Shown here: positions 1 to 10,662 of the stretch, one piece after another | How the letters are laid out: every line of letters starts with the position of its first letter | Numbering within the stretch: position 1 is the first letter of the stretch | NCBI GenBank assembly: GCA_014529385.2 | Contig: CM043960.1 | Coordinates: forward strand, 40,284,781 to 40,348,780 | Origin: Adiantum capillus-veneris | Lineage: Eukaryota; Streptophyta; Polypodiopsida; Polypodiales; Pteridaceae | Reading direction: 5' to 3' | DNA length: 64,000 bases | Notes under the pieces: generated by a model | What the model was told of the DNA's origin: nothing | The model's input: only the letters and a program-made list of their open reading frames with translations | The model's database searches: none | Made by a program: the position numbers and the translations under genes

Positions 1-2
1 TT

Positions 3-576
3 CCTCATCTACGTCTTATTAATAGTCTTCCTTTCACTTTCAACAAAGGAGATAGGGAACTATTTAGAGCTTGTCTTAATAAAGAGAGCGTAGAGACATC
101 CTTCTCTATTTTCTATGACACTTGGTTCATAGAGACATTGTAAATCTCTTTATGCTTATGAATGATTTAACCATAATCCTAAGGAGTTTTTGTCCGGGAA
201 TTTTGTAGCACAAGTGGAATATTTAAATCTTGCAAACTTGATTGGACTTGATGATAATTTTCTTTATGAGATTGTGAGAAGGTTGCCTCACTCTGACTAT
301 GTGGAACTCGAAGGGAAGGAGCTTCTAGTCAATTGTTACTTTCTCACAACCTTCAACGAGCATGAAGATCTAGTTTTTATAGAAACCGCTTGTGCGTTGG
401 GAATTGTAGAGCAAGTGTAATTCATCACTTGGGATGTGGTTGCTCTTTTGGATCCAAAAAACAAATTCCTAGAGATTTCCATTTATCACCTTAGCTTTGA
501 AGAATTTCAACCTTTTTTAGAGCTCATCAATAGTCTACCTTTTTGTTTTGATAAAAAAAAATTAAGACCTCATTGA
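3..576 (+). pseudogene. Decayed ORF pair with a duplicated LINSLPF-type segment, upstream of gypsy gag
   Basis: Two open stretches can be read: 3-143, and 190-576 with one in-frame TAA at 418-420. Both contain a similar segment (LINSLPFTFNK near the start, LINSLPFCFDK near 520-555), so this looks like a protein with a repeated module, or two diverged copies of one. I do not recognise the family. Its place just upstream of a Ty3/gypsy gag on the same strand suggests an extra 5' ORF, as known for some Tat/Ogre-type elements. That is inference; the element's LTR and primer site are not visible in the window. Confidence 0.35.
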
Positions 577-698
577 AGCTTGGATAGCTGAAGAAGAAAA
601 CCTAGAGTGGTACTTTCTTACTTCTTCATTTGCAGGCGAGTGGTTTTGCATCTCTATTGTATCCCTTGTTGTAATTCGTGTTGTAATTTTTCATAATA

Positions 699-885
699 AT
701 GGAAAGCCAATGCCAAATGTCCGGATATCCTCTTTTCTTTGGAGAGCCTGGAGAGGATGCAAAATTATCTTTAGTAAATTTCAAGATGTCTTGCTGTATC
801 AAGAGGATAGTAATTGATCAAGAACGTGTAGAAATATTTGAGGTGGTCCTTAGGAAAGATTTTGGCACTTTGTTTGACTCTTTCA
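699..885 (+). pseudogene. gag: Gypsy gag, N-terminal fragment, cut by MITE
   Basis: The open frame begins near 699 and includes a stretch like the start of plant gypsy capsid domains (SGYPLFFGEPGEDA, then F.M...). It runs into the fold-back element at 886. The next gag segment resumes right after the MITE. Assignment rests on position and composition rather than a diagnostic motif. Confidence 0.45.
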
Positions 886-1329
886 TTAGGTGAAATTTGG
901 ACTCAGAAAGGGGGCCTTTAAGGAGTTTGACTTTATCTCTCTCTACCAAAATGGACGCATGGATAAATTTTTGCAAACAAACTCCAAAGTTGGCAGAGGT
1001 TTGACAGTTAGAATTTCCTCTTCAAGCTCTATCTACTGATATATAGCACGCCATGAGATTCCTCATATTTTAGAAGATTCTTTTTTTGCTTCACTTAGAT
1101 TCCCAGAGAGTTGTCACATCATAGGTGAATAAAAAAAACAAATCTTCTAAAATATGAGGAATCTCATGGCGTGCTATATATCAGTAGATAGAGCTTGAAG
1201 AGGACATTCTAACCGTCAAACCTCTACCAAATTTGTAGTTTTTCAAAAATTTATCGATGCACTCATTTTGGTAGAGAGGTAAAGTCAAACTCCTTAAAGG
1301 GCCCCTTTGTGAGTCCAAGTTTCACCTAA
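886..1329. mobile_element. 444-bp fold-back MITE with TIRs like the 17.6-kb element
   Basis: The left arm (886 to about 1090) and right arm (about 1124-1329) are inverted repeats of about 205 bp with a central loop of about 35 bp. The ends read TTAGGTGAAA.TTGGACTCA, closely matching the TIR of the large element at 10316 and 27905 (TTAGGAGAAAGTTGGACTCA), and the similarity continues into a GGGCCCT-type motif about 30 bp in. No convincing 7-bp target duplication flanks it (TCTTTCA against TGGCCTG). A transcript through it would fold into a long hairpin. It is probably a non-autonomous relative of the large element. Confidence 0.8.
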
Positions 1330-1930
1330 TGGCCTGAGGAAGTTAAGGGGAATTACACAAAAGTTGTGAATCATTTCAAGAGATACTTCTTTTATCCCCA
1401 AAACACTCAAAAACTATGGCAAGACATTGTTTCTCATAAGCAAAAATTCTTAGATGAATACTACTTGTACAAGCAAGAGTTTCTACATCTTTGGTCTCTA
1501 TGGATACAAAATGTTTCTAACCTTGGTGATGGTGCAGAATTTCTAAAGAAGGAGAGGTTCATAGCCGGACTCTTTCTTGATCTTAAGGTAAAGGTGGAGG
1601 CGGATGCACCTGCCACCTATGATGCAGCTAAAATTAGAGCTTCCAAGAAGTATAGGAAGCTCAAGTGCCTAAGGGGAGAGGTTCCAATAGAAGGTCTTAG
1701 ACCCAAGGTAAGTCACAAGCAGCAACACCTAGGGAGCTTCCTGAGGTAACAATTGAATTGATTGAGAATTTAGATGAATCTTTAAGCAGCCTGTCAACTC
1801 ACCTTGCACAAGGTGTAGGTCCAAAGGGACAAGCAAACAAGTCAGAAGAGTGAGAGCCACGACCTAGGAGAGTCTTGCAATGTTGAAATTGTGGAGAGTC
1901 TGGACATGGAATGTATAATTTTCCTTGGCC
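1330..1930 (+). pseudogene. gag: Gypsy gag, C-terminal part with broken zinc knuckle
   Basis: The frame continues from the MITE junction through 1366-1749 with residues typical of a retroelement capsid (NHFKRYFF, EFLHLWSLW, KKERFIAGLFLDLK). After several stops, a CCHC-like knuckle is visible near 1878-1920 (C.NCGESGHGMYN); a TGA interrupts it and the last cysteine position reads Phe, so it could not chelate zinc as written. Gag would form the particle and bind RNA. Confidence 0.6.
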
Positions 1931-2143
1931 CCATGGGGGAGCTAGGGAGACCTAACTTGAATTACCCAATGATGAATGCAGGTGAAGGAACTAGTCAGCA
2001 ACCAAGGCTTCTACAAAGGCCAAATGGAGCAAGACCACCTCCACAAGGGGTAGAGGGAGTTGCACCTTTGTCAGATCCAAATGTGCATGTGGTAGAGGTG
2101 ACAAAATCAAATGAAATTGACATGAAAGGTAAACCAAAAGAAA

Positions 2144-2307
2144 GAGTCACATCACAGAGTGGCCATGGACAAGGAAAGAAGGATTGGCATCAAGCGTGGC
2201 CGTGGAAAAGGTAAACAGAAAGAAGGAGTCACATCACAGAGTGGCCATAGACAAGGAAAGAAGGCAAAGGAGACCAAGGAAGCCAAGAGGACTCGATGTC
2301 ATACCAG
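2144..2307 (+). repeat. Two-copy 82-bp tandem repeat
   Basis: The motif GAGTCACATCACAGAG recurs at 2144 and 2226 with matching flanks, a period of 82 bp. The repeat encodes basic Gly/Lys/Arg-rich peptide and lies in the gag-protease linker of the gypsy element. Confidence 0.7.
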
Positions 2308-2392
2308 ACTCCAAGACTGTCCTCTTGGATGTGGTATGGCTCCATAAAACCTGTTGGAAGACACGTGAGGTAAGGGTCCTCAATATCTTGCA

Positions 2393-2827
2393 TTGTGTTT
2401 ACAAGTTAGGAGAGATTTAACGAAGGCAGTAAGCACTAGGAGAAAGATAAAAGAGAGCGTGCATGTTGTAAAAATTGCACAAGATGAAATGAATGAGGAT
2501 ATTACACCTGTGCTAAATTTTTATATGAAAGGAAGGTTGTTTAGGAAAGGCCTAGTGGATGGAGGTGCACAAATTTGCATCATGACAGAGAGGCTCATGC
2601 AGAAACTAGGCATGCACATCCATGAGACACTTGAAATCAAAGTGAAAATAAAAAACAATAGCAATGCTAGGTGCATAGGCATTTGTAAAGATGTTTTTGT
2701 GGAGGCCTTTGGCATTAATAAGGCAGTGGATTTCTATGTCATGTCTACCAAAGGAAATGGTTACCCATTTATCCTAGGAAGACCATGGCTAATGAAATGC
2801 GAGCTTTGCAGGATTGGGAGAGTGTAA
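2393..2827 (+). pseudogene. pol: Gypsy aspartic protease
   Basis: This 144-codon frame contains LVDGGAQICIM near 2550-2585, the active-site region of plant gypsy proteases (D-G-G/S in place of the usual DTG/DSG), and FILGRPWL near 2768-2790, the conserved C-terminal motif of this protease class. It would cleave the Gag-Pol polyprotein. It is bounded by stops and out of frame with neighbouring pol parts. Confidence 0.75.
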
Positions 2828-2909
2828 ATTTGATTTGTAGGAATGAAAATCATAAGAAGGTTGTCTTTGAAATGAAGGAGAAACGCCTAGAGGAGCTCCA
2901 TGAATAATC

Positions 2910-3847
2910 ATGAAGGAGAAATGCCAAGAGGAGATCCATGAAGAATCATCTCAAAGTGGGACCGATAGCACTTCAGAAGAAGAAAGTAGCACCAGCATTA
3001 CTAAAGAGGAGTCTTCCATCAAAGTCATGGGGGTAAGGTTTAAGCCAAGAAGGCTAGGACTTATCAAGGAGCAAACTCTACTCAAGGAGGTAAGAAAGCT
3101 TCTAGCAACAGGTTTCATTTATCTAGTGGAAAATTCAGAATGGGTCTCTCCCATTGGTGTCACTCCCAAGAAGAACGACAAGTGAAGGGTGTGTGTGGAC
3201 TACCTTCCACTGAATGAGGCAACAAAAAGAGATCACTTTCCCCTCCCATTTTAGGATGAGATACTAAATGAGGTAGCTGGTCACAAGAAGTACATTATCT
3301 GGGATGGCTACTCCAGCTACTTTCAAATAGGTATTTCATTGGAGGATCAATTGAAAACAACCTTCATCACATCTTGGGTTGTTATGCTTTTAGAGTCATG
3401 CCATTCGGCCTAACAAATGCTCCTGCAACTTTCCAACACTTCATGAACATGGTGTTTCAAGAATTCTTTGGAAAGTCCATTAGGGTTTTTATTGATGATT
3501 TTTGCATTTATAGCTCAAAATCATTGCATCTACAAAAGGTAGAAGAAGGTTTAAAAATACTTTACGACATGGGAGGTCAGCTCAATCCCCAAAAATGTCA
3601 CATAGGTGAGGATGAAGTGATCTTGCTCAGTCACAAGGTTTCCTATAAAGGTATTGAGGTGGATCCTTCAAAGGCAAAGTCTCTTATTGAGCTAACATCA
3701 CCTAAGAATCTCAAGGAGGTCATCTCATTCTTTCAAAAAGTGAAGTATATGTTCAGTTCCATTTACTTAGCCTCAGAGTTACTTCATCCTTTGCAAAATT
3801 TGACACAACAAGTTGAGATTGTATGGTCTGATGATCTTGAAGAATAA
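2910..3847 (+). pseudogene. pol: Gypsy reverse transcriptase, frameshifted
   Basis: The blocks appear in order: WVSPIGVTPKKND near 3140, then after a TGA (3183-3185, where Trp is expected) RVCVDYLPLNEAT, the HFPLPF..DEIL block with a TAG, DGYSSYFQI, and after a frameshift near 3375 FRVMPFGLTNAPATFQ and FIDDFCIYS near 3487-3512. The last is the polymerase active-site motif, with IDD in place of the usual ADD. Two stops and a shift make it non-functional. Confidence 0.85.
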
Positions 3848-3988
3848 CTTTGTAACATTAAAGTCATTCTGTCAGGATTACCAACACTCATGCCTCCTTG
3901 TTGGGAGTACACATTCTTTGTTAGCTCTAGTGTTGGGAAGTAAAAAATTAGTGTAGTTTTATTACAACAAGATCCACACAGTACCAGG

Positions 3989-4225
3989 ATGCGACCCATC
4001 TACTTTGCTAGTAGGCTCATGAATGCCTTAGAGACACGCTACATAGAGGAAGAACCCATGATGCTTTCTCTCATGTTTGTGGTGGTGAGAAAGTTTAGAT
4101 CATACTTGCTACCAAAACCTTTTGTAATTCTCACTGCGGAAAATTTTTTCCCTTGGGTTTCATCTCAAATGAATATTAGTAATAGGATCTCAAAGTGGAT
4201 TATGGAGTTGCAAAAGTTCCAATAA
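3989..4225 (+). pseudogene. pol: RT-linked RNase H of the gypsy element
   Basis: PIYFASRLMNALETRYIEEEPMM matches the RT-linked RNase H of gypsy elements (P..Y.SR.L...E..Y...E). The usual catalytic TDA-type position near FVILTAENFF reads TAEN, so a key residue is replaced. The frame ends just before the second RNase H. Confidence 0.7.
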
Positions 4226-4244
4226 TCTTTCAAGGCAGAAGATA

Positions 4245-4700
4245 GTGTGTGTGCACAATTGGCAGGGATTCTCACTTACAGGGTACATGATAAGGAGATT
4301 AAGGTGCATAAAGACCCTACCATTGCCACCACCAAAAATTATTCCTAATTCTTTTACCTTGTTCTTTGATGGAGCTTTTCAACAAGCCACAGGAAAAGCA
4401 GGGGGAGGGCTAGTGTTGCTCAACCCAAGTGGAGAGGTGGTCATGAAAGAGAAGGTCAATCTACCAGGTTCAACTAGCAACAATGAAGTAGAATATGACA
4501 CACTACATCATTGTTTAAAAATGTGCGTTGGCCAAGGTATACAACATCTCATGGTAAAGGGGGATGCACTTCTCATTGTGAAGCAGATTTTAGTCATTTG
4601 GGCATGCAAAAATGAAAGACTAAGGGCCAAAATTCATCCCATCCGTAGGCTATTCAATATTTTTGAGGAGGTGCATTATATCGTATTCCTAGGAAAGAAA
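4245..4700 (+). pseudogene. pol: Second (archaeal-type) RNase H domain
   Basis: LFFDGAFQQATGKAGGG (about 4360-4410) begins a classical RNase H fold. It continues with STSNNEVEYDTLHHCLK, containing the conserved E after the NN, and VKGDALLIVKQI, containing the third acidic residue. This module is the hallmark that separates Tat-like gypsy elements from other lineages. The C-terminal part loses frame near 4690. Confidence 0.75.
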
Positions 4701-4753
4701 ATGAGGATGCTGGTTTACTTGCACAACAAGAAATTGCATGTGTTGAGAAAGAA

Positions 4754-5960
4754 GTGCGCGTCATCATGGTGGCAACTTTTGTCAAGCAACCGAGCTACCA
4801 GGAATTGGAGTCATTGGCTCCCATTATTGGCTACATTTTGGAGGGTGCGTTTCCACAAGACTTCACAAAATCTCAAAAGAGGAGACTCGTGAAGAAGGAA
4901 AGCGTGTATCTCTTCCTAGAAGGCTCCCTCTATCAAAGAGGGAAGGATCAAGTGTGCAGAAGAGTACCAACTATTGAGGAAATTCCAGCCATTTTAAAAG
5001 GTTTTCATGAAGAGGCATGTGGTGGTCATTTTACTCAAGAGTTAACTATGAAGAAAATTTTGCTTGCGGGGTATGTTTGGCCAAGTCTGCATGTGGCTAT
5101 CCAACATTGGTGTAAAAGTTATCACAACTGTCAGGTAAATGGCAATAGAAGATTGGTATATGGTCCAAGGCCAATCCTGCCTGCAAATGAAACCTTTGAA
5201 AAGTGGGGCATTAATGCTATGGGTCCTCTGCCTAGGACAAAAAATGGTAAAGTCTACATTCTAGTGGATGTAGACTATATGACTAGGTGGGTGGAAGCAC
5301 AAAGTGTGGCAAAGGTTAAAGAGAGGACAATGATAAAATTTGTCTATACTCACATTTGTTGTAGATTTGGCACACCTTTAGAGATTGTTTTTGATAATGG
5401 CTGAGAGTTTACATGACTTGCTCACAGAAGTTTGTGAAGAACTTCACATCCTACATCGTCAGAGTACACCCTACTATCCCCAGTCAAATGGTTTGGTAGA
5501 AACAGCTTATGGTGTCATTGCAAGCATCATCAAAAAGATCGTGAAAAACAAGACAAAGTTGTGGGATGAATTCTTCGATGGAGCATTGAGGGCATATCGA
5601 ACCACGTATAGGGAGGCATCAGGGTTCACACCATTTCACTTGGTCTATGGTCAAGAGAATTTACAGCCTATTGAGCTCAACATCCCAATAATGAGGCTTC
5701 ATAGCAGAGGCGTACAAGATGATCAAGAGGTATGGGTGGATTGACTTCTTACATTAGTGGAGCTTGAGTGGAAAAAGAGAAGCAGCCTATGAGTGCTACA
5801 AGAGGAAAGCTACACAAAAGTAAAGGAGAAGCTTGACAAGAAACTGAAGGACAAAAGAATCAATGACGGAGATCTTGTGCTAGGGTATGACAATCGACCC
5901 GATAATTTTTTTCATTAGGGGAAGGGAATGGGGTCTAAGGGGGCCTCTTTATTTTCCATG
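4754..5960 (+). pseudogene. pol: Gypsy integrase with broken frame
   Basis: The HHCC zinc domain is visible at about 5005-5140 (HEEACGGHFTQELT... then C..C in CKSYHNCQ). The catalytic core follows: WGINAMGPLP and VDYMTRWVEA, then FGTPLEIVFDNG at 5370-5400, where a TGA at 5401 and a frame change cut the chain, then STPYYPQSNGLVETAYG with the third catalytic E. A C-terminal segment (DGDLVL-like, 5870-5885) ends near 5960. No chromodomain was recognised. Confidence 0.8.
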
Positions 5961-7128
5961 GGATTATGGAAGGGGCAAATGGGTGGATGGCATGTGGTCT
6001 GAAATGGTGGGTATGGCAAGGCCTAAAAGTAGGTGGTCAAACTTGTACTCTTTTATAAAATATAAAGAGAAAATCTCTTATAAATTCAAAAAATTGAACT
6101 TTTCTCTAAATAGTTGAGTAGAAACCAATCCTTTCTCTCTCTAGTGGCTGTCAGTTTCTATCCCCTCTCTCCTAAAAAGGGGTCCCTCCAAAAACGTGTT
6201 GATTATTCCCTCCCTCTCTCTCTACTGTACCATCTCTCACTTCTCTTCACTTCACCTTGCAAGAGTTGCTTCTCTTTCCTTCCTTTCAATTTTCCCTCCC
6301 AAAAGCTCTGCAGTAGAAGTTTGAACCTTCTTTTACTCCTCAAGCTTACTGCATTCTCCTCAAGCTTGTTGGATTCTCATCAAGCTAAAGTTATCCTTTT
6401 CTCCAAGAGACTCACTAAACACCTCTACCTAAAGTTGAAGATCTGCAGCATATTCTTCTACTAGATCATCCCTCTTTCTTTCCTCAATAGGTTTCATGAT
6501 CCTTTTCCATTGTGCTCTCTAGAGAGTATCTACTTTCCTCTCAAGCTTTGCAACATTATCCTCCCTATTAAGCCAACAAGCAGGTGGAGCAGTATAGCAA
6601 TAAGTGGCATCCTTTGTCTTTGTGTACCATCCAGAATCTTGCTCTATACAGCTGACAACATGGATGTGCAATGTCTAATCATAAGTGTTTGCCTCTTGCA
6701 GGTTATGTCACTATTCCCCATGGCATCATTAGGTATTTGACAACGTAGGAGTGTCATTGACTCCATTTCATGCAGCAATGTACAAGACGACAGTGGATGT
6801 TGGGTGACAATGGAGTTCAAACGATTGATGTGGGTGACAATGCAGCCCGACTCAAGAGATGCACACAAGGTCTCAAGGAGACACATGGCTTCTCAAGCAC
6901 ACCATTGGAAGGGAACGATCATGGATTTCAAGCAAACCCATGATGGCAAGCGACTTGCAAAGGTGCAACATGTGTATGTTGCTTCCCAGTTAAAGCTAGA
7001 GACGATAGTGGCTCCATCAAGGTTTCCAGCAAAATGCAATTTCATTCCTCTGTATTTCAAGTTTTTAGAATGTATATTTTGTATTTCTATTGTATATATT
7101 GCTTTGATGTCTATACGGTTTTCATTGA
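5961..7128. other. No gene recognised; pyrimidine-rich stretch
   Basis: The sequence from about 6120 to 6420 is C/T-rich with many short CTCTC runs, like the LTR or leader of a retroelement, but no matching second copy was found. The rest has short ORFs only. It could be the degraded 3' LTR of the upstream gypsy element. Confidence 0.35.
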
Positions 7129-7964
7129 TTGTTCATGTTTGCATATGTATTCCCATCTGATTTTGTAGAGTGGGAGCCAATAGAGTCCTTCACAACAACT
7201 TTTGAGGCCATCCATGTTGACCTTGGCAAGCTGCTCTATGTTGGTTGTCCATCTGTGGAGCTTGTCTCACGGGACATTTTTTTTTATAACCATACTTATG
7301 TAACACCTAGGAAAACTGGGTATGTTAATCTTTCTCCATTTCATCCACCAACCTTGTAGAGTATGGAATGCCCTAAGATTTATATTTCCTTGATCACAAC
7401 AACCAAAAGGAGAATCGAGGCGGATGTGCATTCATGGTTCCCACAAAGCTTCCCTAACTTGGTTTATGTCCCTTCATGTGTTCGTGTTTATCTTTAGACT
7501 GTAGAGTGTTCACAGGACACCAACTATGTGGACTTGCCAAGGGGGAGTGTGATCAATGGCTTCTTTGCAATTGGATGGGAGACTAAGGTGGTCAACCACA
7601 AAGGACATACAATCAAGTGCTCTATAGTTTCTAAGAATGTGGCATGCAGATACCATATTGCAAAGCAAAGCTTGTCAATTGTCTCTCCCTACAGAAGATG
7701 GAAGTTGATGAAGGGAGAATGGAGTCACTAGACTCTGATGTTGCTCCTCGAGAATCAATTGATCTACAAATATGCCTCCACGATAATGCGGTGCACGACA
7801 TCTCGGTGAATAACGAATGGAATCTCAGTCACCTTCCTGAGTATCTTAATCTTAGATATACCTTGCCCAATCAATATGTTTTTGTAATCAATGAAAAGGT
7901 CGTTTCTTCCATAAAAGAGAAGAGATTTCTGTGTGAAAACATTGGTTTTCCGCGATGTATATAA
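7129..7964 (+). pseudogene. Possible fragmentary coding exons, unknown
   Basis: Three open stretches of protein-like composition lie close together: 7129-7359, 7528-7731 and 7644-7964 (the last contains NNEWNLSHLPEYLNLRYTLPNQYVFVINEKV). No family is recognised. The last two overlap in different frames, so at least one is a shadow or the gene is frameshifted. Confidence 0.3.
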
Positions 7965-8282
7965 TTGTGATTAAAGTGATTTTGCTCCCATTAATACATA
8001 TGGAGTTTTGAATCTATTTTTTATTTTTGATTTTTTCAAGATTTTGAAATGTGCAACTTTTTTAATTTGGAGCGTGAATACTTTCAATGTTGGTGATTTT
8101 CAATGGCTTGTCACATGATTTTGTTTATAATTATAGTTTTAAGTTAATTTAACGTTAATTTTAAGTGCTTTTAAAAAGTGACATTGAGTACAAAAGTGAC
8201 TTTCTAGATTTTAAACTTCATTTCTCACATTCACAAAACACTAGCTCTCAGCTCTCTTCCCATCTTCTTTGCGAACAGACCC

Positions 8283-9760
8283 ATGGCAACATCTTCTGAT
8301 GCACTTCTCACACAACTATAGAAGATAGGACTTGCAGATCGTGCACATGAATTAGTCAGTGTGTTTGAGGGTACGATCAACATGCATGCCACTACTAACC
8401 TTCATGTAGAGGGTTTCCAAAGCTTTATTGACTACATGATGGAGCACATGGAAGAATATGAAATAGTCTTCAAGGGATCCGACATGGCGAGGTTGCCTGT
8501 GGATTTTCTCAAGCACCTCTATGCGGTCGACAAAAACTTTTATCATCGCTTGTTGAGGTTTATGAAGGGGCTTAATGAGCAAGAATATAGGACAAAGGAT
8601 GAGGATGACCTCATAGACTTGGGCATGGGGTGCATAGACACCCAATTCATCTCTTGGGACATGGATCTGATCTTGCTTGTGCTTGAGGGCATGGAGAAGG
8701 GAAAATCAATGGAAAAGGCCAACCACAAACCTCATGTAACCATTGTGGAGGAATCAAATGAATTTATTGAAGAGGTTGATGAGCAAACTAAAGAATCTAG
8801 GTCACTCGTCCTCCTGCAAGAACCCAACTCCAATTGGGAGGAAGATCGGATGATAGAGGGAGACGAGGTTTTGGAGGAAGTTCCTGACCTCCGAATTCTC
8901 ACTTTGCATGCAATGGTGGTGGATGGTCGTCACTTCTTGTTCCTTGATGACATTGCAAAGTCACTAGGATTCAGAGAAGATGAGTCACTCTCAGTACTTG
9001 CTATCTGTGCGGGTGTGAAAGATCTTAGTGGAAAGCAAGAGAAGCTCAACTTTCAAATTGACTTTGAAGACCAAGTTCTCCCACCAAGCCTCTCATTCCT
9101 CCCTAGTGAAAATGAGAAAAATTTGGTACAAACCGTGGCAAATACACTTATGGAAATCAAATTATGTGTCTCATTTTATGAAAGCATCCCGGAAAGCACT
9201 TTTCATCCACACAAACTGCTGATCATTATGGGTGGAGAAGATCGCTCTAGCATCGACCTTACAAGGAAAACTCTTGAAGAGATGGATGAAGAAACTAAGG
9301 TAACCACTTTTTAACCTTATTGATAGTCTATTGTGCCCTATAGCAAGTGTTGAAGTTGTTTAAAATGTTTTGCAGACCGCATTCCATGTTGATAAGTTTG
9401 CAATGCGTACTGGGGGTTCATGCAACGTTCCTATGGGTAGAGATAGCTCCCTGTGGCACTACCTTGGCCATCTGGGGCCATCCGTTCTTTGAGTCATTCA
9501 CACAGAGTTCTCCAAGCATGGTTCTGTGGAGTTGCTCGAGTGAAAAGAATCAAGTGCCATCCTTGTTGAATATTCCCTTACCCTTAATGCTCACAAGTGT
9601 ATCTTGGTGGACTGAGAGGCGGCATTGTATGCCTTTACAGGAAAGCACCCTAGGCCAGCCCTCTCCCATTGTGCCTTAAGCCTAGGTCAAGGGGTGACAA
9701 ACCTAGAGGATATTGTCAAAACCTTTGGTGTCAAGTCTGTCATTCACCCTATACATACAA
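8283..9760 (+). pseudogene. Two-exon pseudogene of unknown function
   Basis: An ATG at 8283 opens a frame that runs to 9314 with one TAG at 8319-8321; about 340 residues, acidic in the middle (FIEEVDEQTKE, EGDEVLEEVPDL). A GTAACC donor at about 9300 and a TTTTGCAG acceptor just before 9376 would remove a short intron and join ETK to TAFHVDKFAMRTGGSC. The second exon continues with two or three stops to about 9760. It lies just left of the disrupted coiled-coil gene on the other strand. The domain is not recognised; it may be part of an older mobile element. Confidence 0.45.
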
Positions 9761-9769
9761 ATGTAATTT

Positions 9770-10315
9770 ACAAGAAAACCAACCAGCCATGATGTAATAT
9801 CCAAAGCAATATACAATAATTTTTTTCTTTGTATTTTTTTTCACATCCTGTGTTTTTTTTTCTATTGCACATATTGGTCAATAAATCGTTTTTTTCAATG
9901 CGTTCACACCTCTTCAACCATCCAAGCACCCGTTGGGACATGGGCCACCTATTGATGAATATTTTGTAAAACAAAGCCATTTTGGGTGTGTACAGAGGCT
10001 GTGGGACCGCCAAAATGCATGCCGATGACCAACGGCCTGAGCTCTATCCTCTTCCACTCTCCTCTCTGCCTCTGCTTGTACTTGTAAATTAGCCAAGTGG
10101 GCTCTCTCAGCCTCGGATCTCTGCATTGTTCTTGCTCTCTCTACCTCCTTTGTTCTTCATGCAATCTTTGTGCTTCTCTATCATCTGCCTCTTTCTTTTC
10201 TAACTATCTCGTTCTCTTCCTCCTCTTGGCATCTTGTGCTATTGAAACAGGATCACTTGGTATTACTTTGATCACCCTTTGTCTGACCTGCGAGGGGAAA
10301 TTTTGCGGTGTGGCA
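9770..10315 (-). pseudogene. 3' half of coiled-coil pseudogene split by the TIR element
   Basis: Read leftward from 10315, the frame gives TPQNFPSQVRQRVIKVIPSD, then a Lys/Arg/Glu-rich coiled coil (AKRRKRTR, EKKEADDREAQRLHEEQRR), then after a shift EAERAHLANLQVQAEAERRVEEDRAQ. Stops and one frameshift are present. Together with 27906-28313 this forms one Gln/Pro-rich plus coiled-coil protein, interrupted by the 17.6-kb element. Function unknown. Confidence 0.55.
10309..10315 (+). repeat. Left target-site duplication of TIR element
   Basis: TGTGGCA precedes the left TIR and TGTAGCA follows the right TIR (27906-27912), with one mismatch in seven. Removing the element and one copy restores an open frame across the site. 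Confidence 0.7.
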
Positions 10316-10345
10316 TTAGGAGAAAGTTGGACTCACTTTTGGGCC
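10316..10345 (+). repeat. Left terminal inverted repeat
   Basis: Thirty bases are identical to the reverse complement of 27876-27905; identity ends at base 31 (C against T). The presumed role is transposase recognition. Confidence 0.85.
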
Positions 10346-10662
10346 CTGTAAGAAGTGCCACGTTGGCTTAGAGAGAGAAAATGAAAATGTTAACTTGTGC
10401 ATTTTATGTGATACTTTTCTGCGCAACAAAAAGCCAAAATGACATTATTTGGTAGGTAGCCGCCGTCTTTATCATTCTTATCCTTCGTTCTCTTGTCAGG
10501 AATCCAACTAACTGTATGACTAATGATTTGAAATGCCAACTTACAAGCGTTCCCTCCAAAAACATAAGACACACGAACTCTATCAACTCTAAACTTGAGA
10601 ATATGGCTTTCCCTCCCAAAACCTGAGATATTTCTCCGTCTTCTTCTCCATCAAATCTAGGA

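Larger units (their letters stand above)
699..5960 (+). mobile_element. Decayed Ty3/gypsy retrotransposon, Tat-like, internal region
   Basis: Gag, protease, RT, RNase H, a second RNase H and integrase follow one another on the plus strand in the Ty3/gypsy order. The reading frame breaks many times (stops at 3183, near 3255 and at 5401; shifts near 3375 and in the integrase), so the copy is dead. Two RNase H modules in a row point to the Tat lineage, whose members carry an additional archaeal-type RNase H between the RT-linked one and integrase. No LTR pair was found: the 5' LTR is probably left of the window and a 3' LTR is not recognisable after 5960. Confidence 0.8.

Noticed and set aside
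886-1329. A target duplication for the MITE
   Set aside because: TCTTTCA and TGGCCTG do not match at any length of 3-9 bp; the outer CATTAGG/CCTAATG match is part of the inverted repeat.
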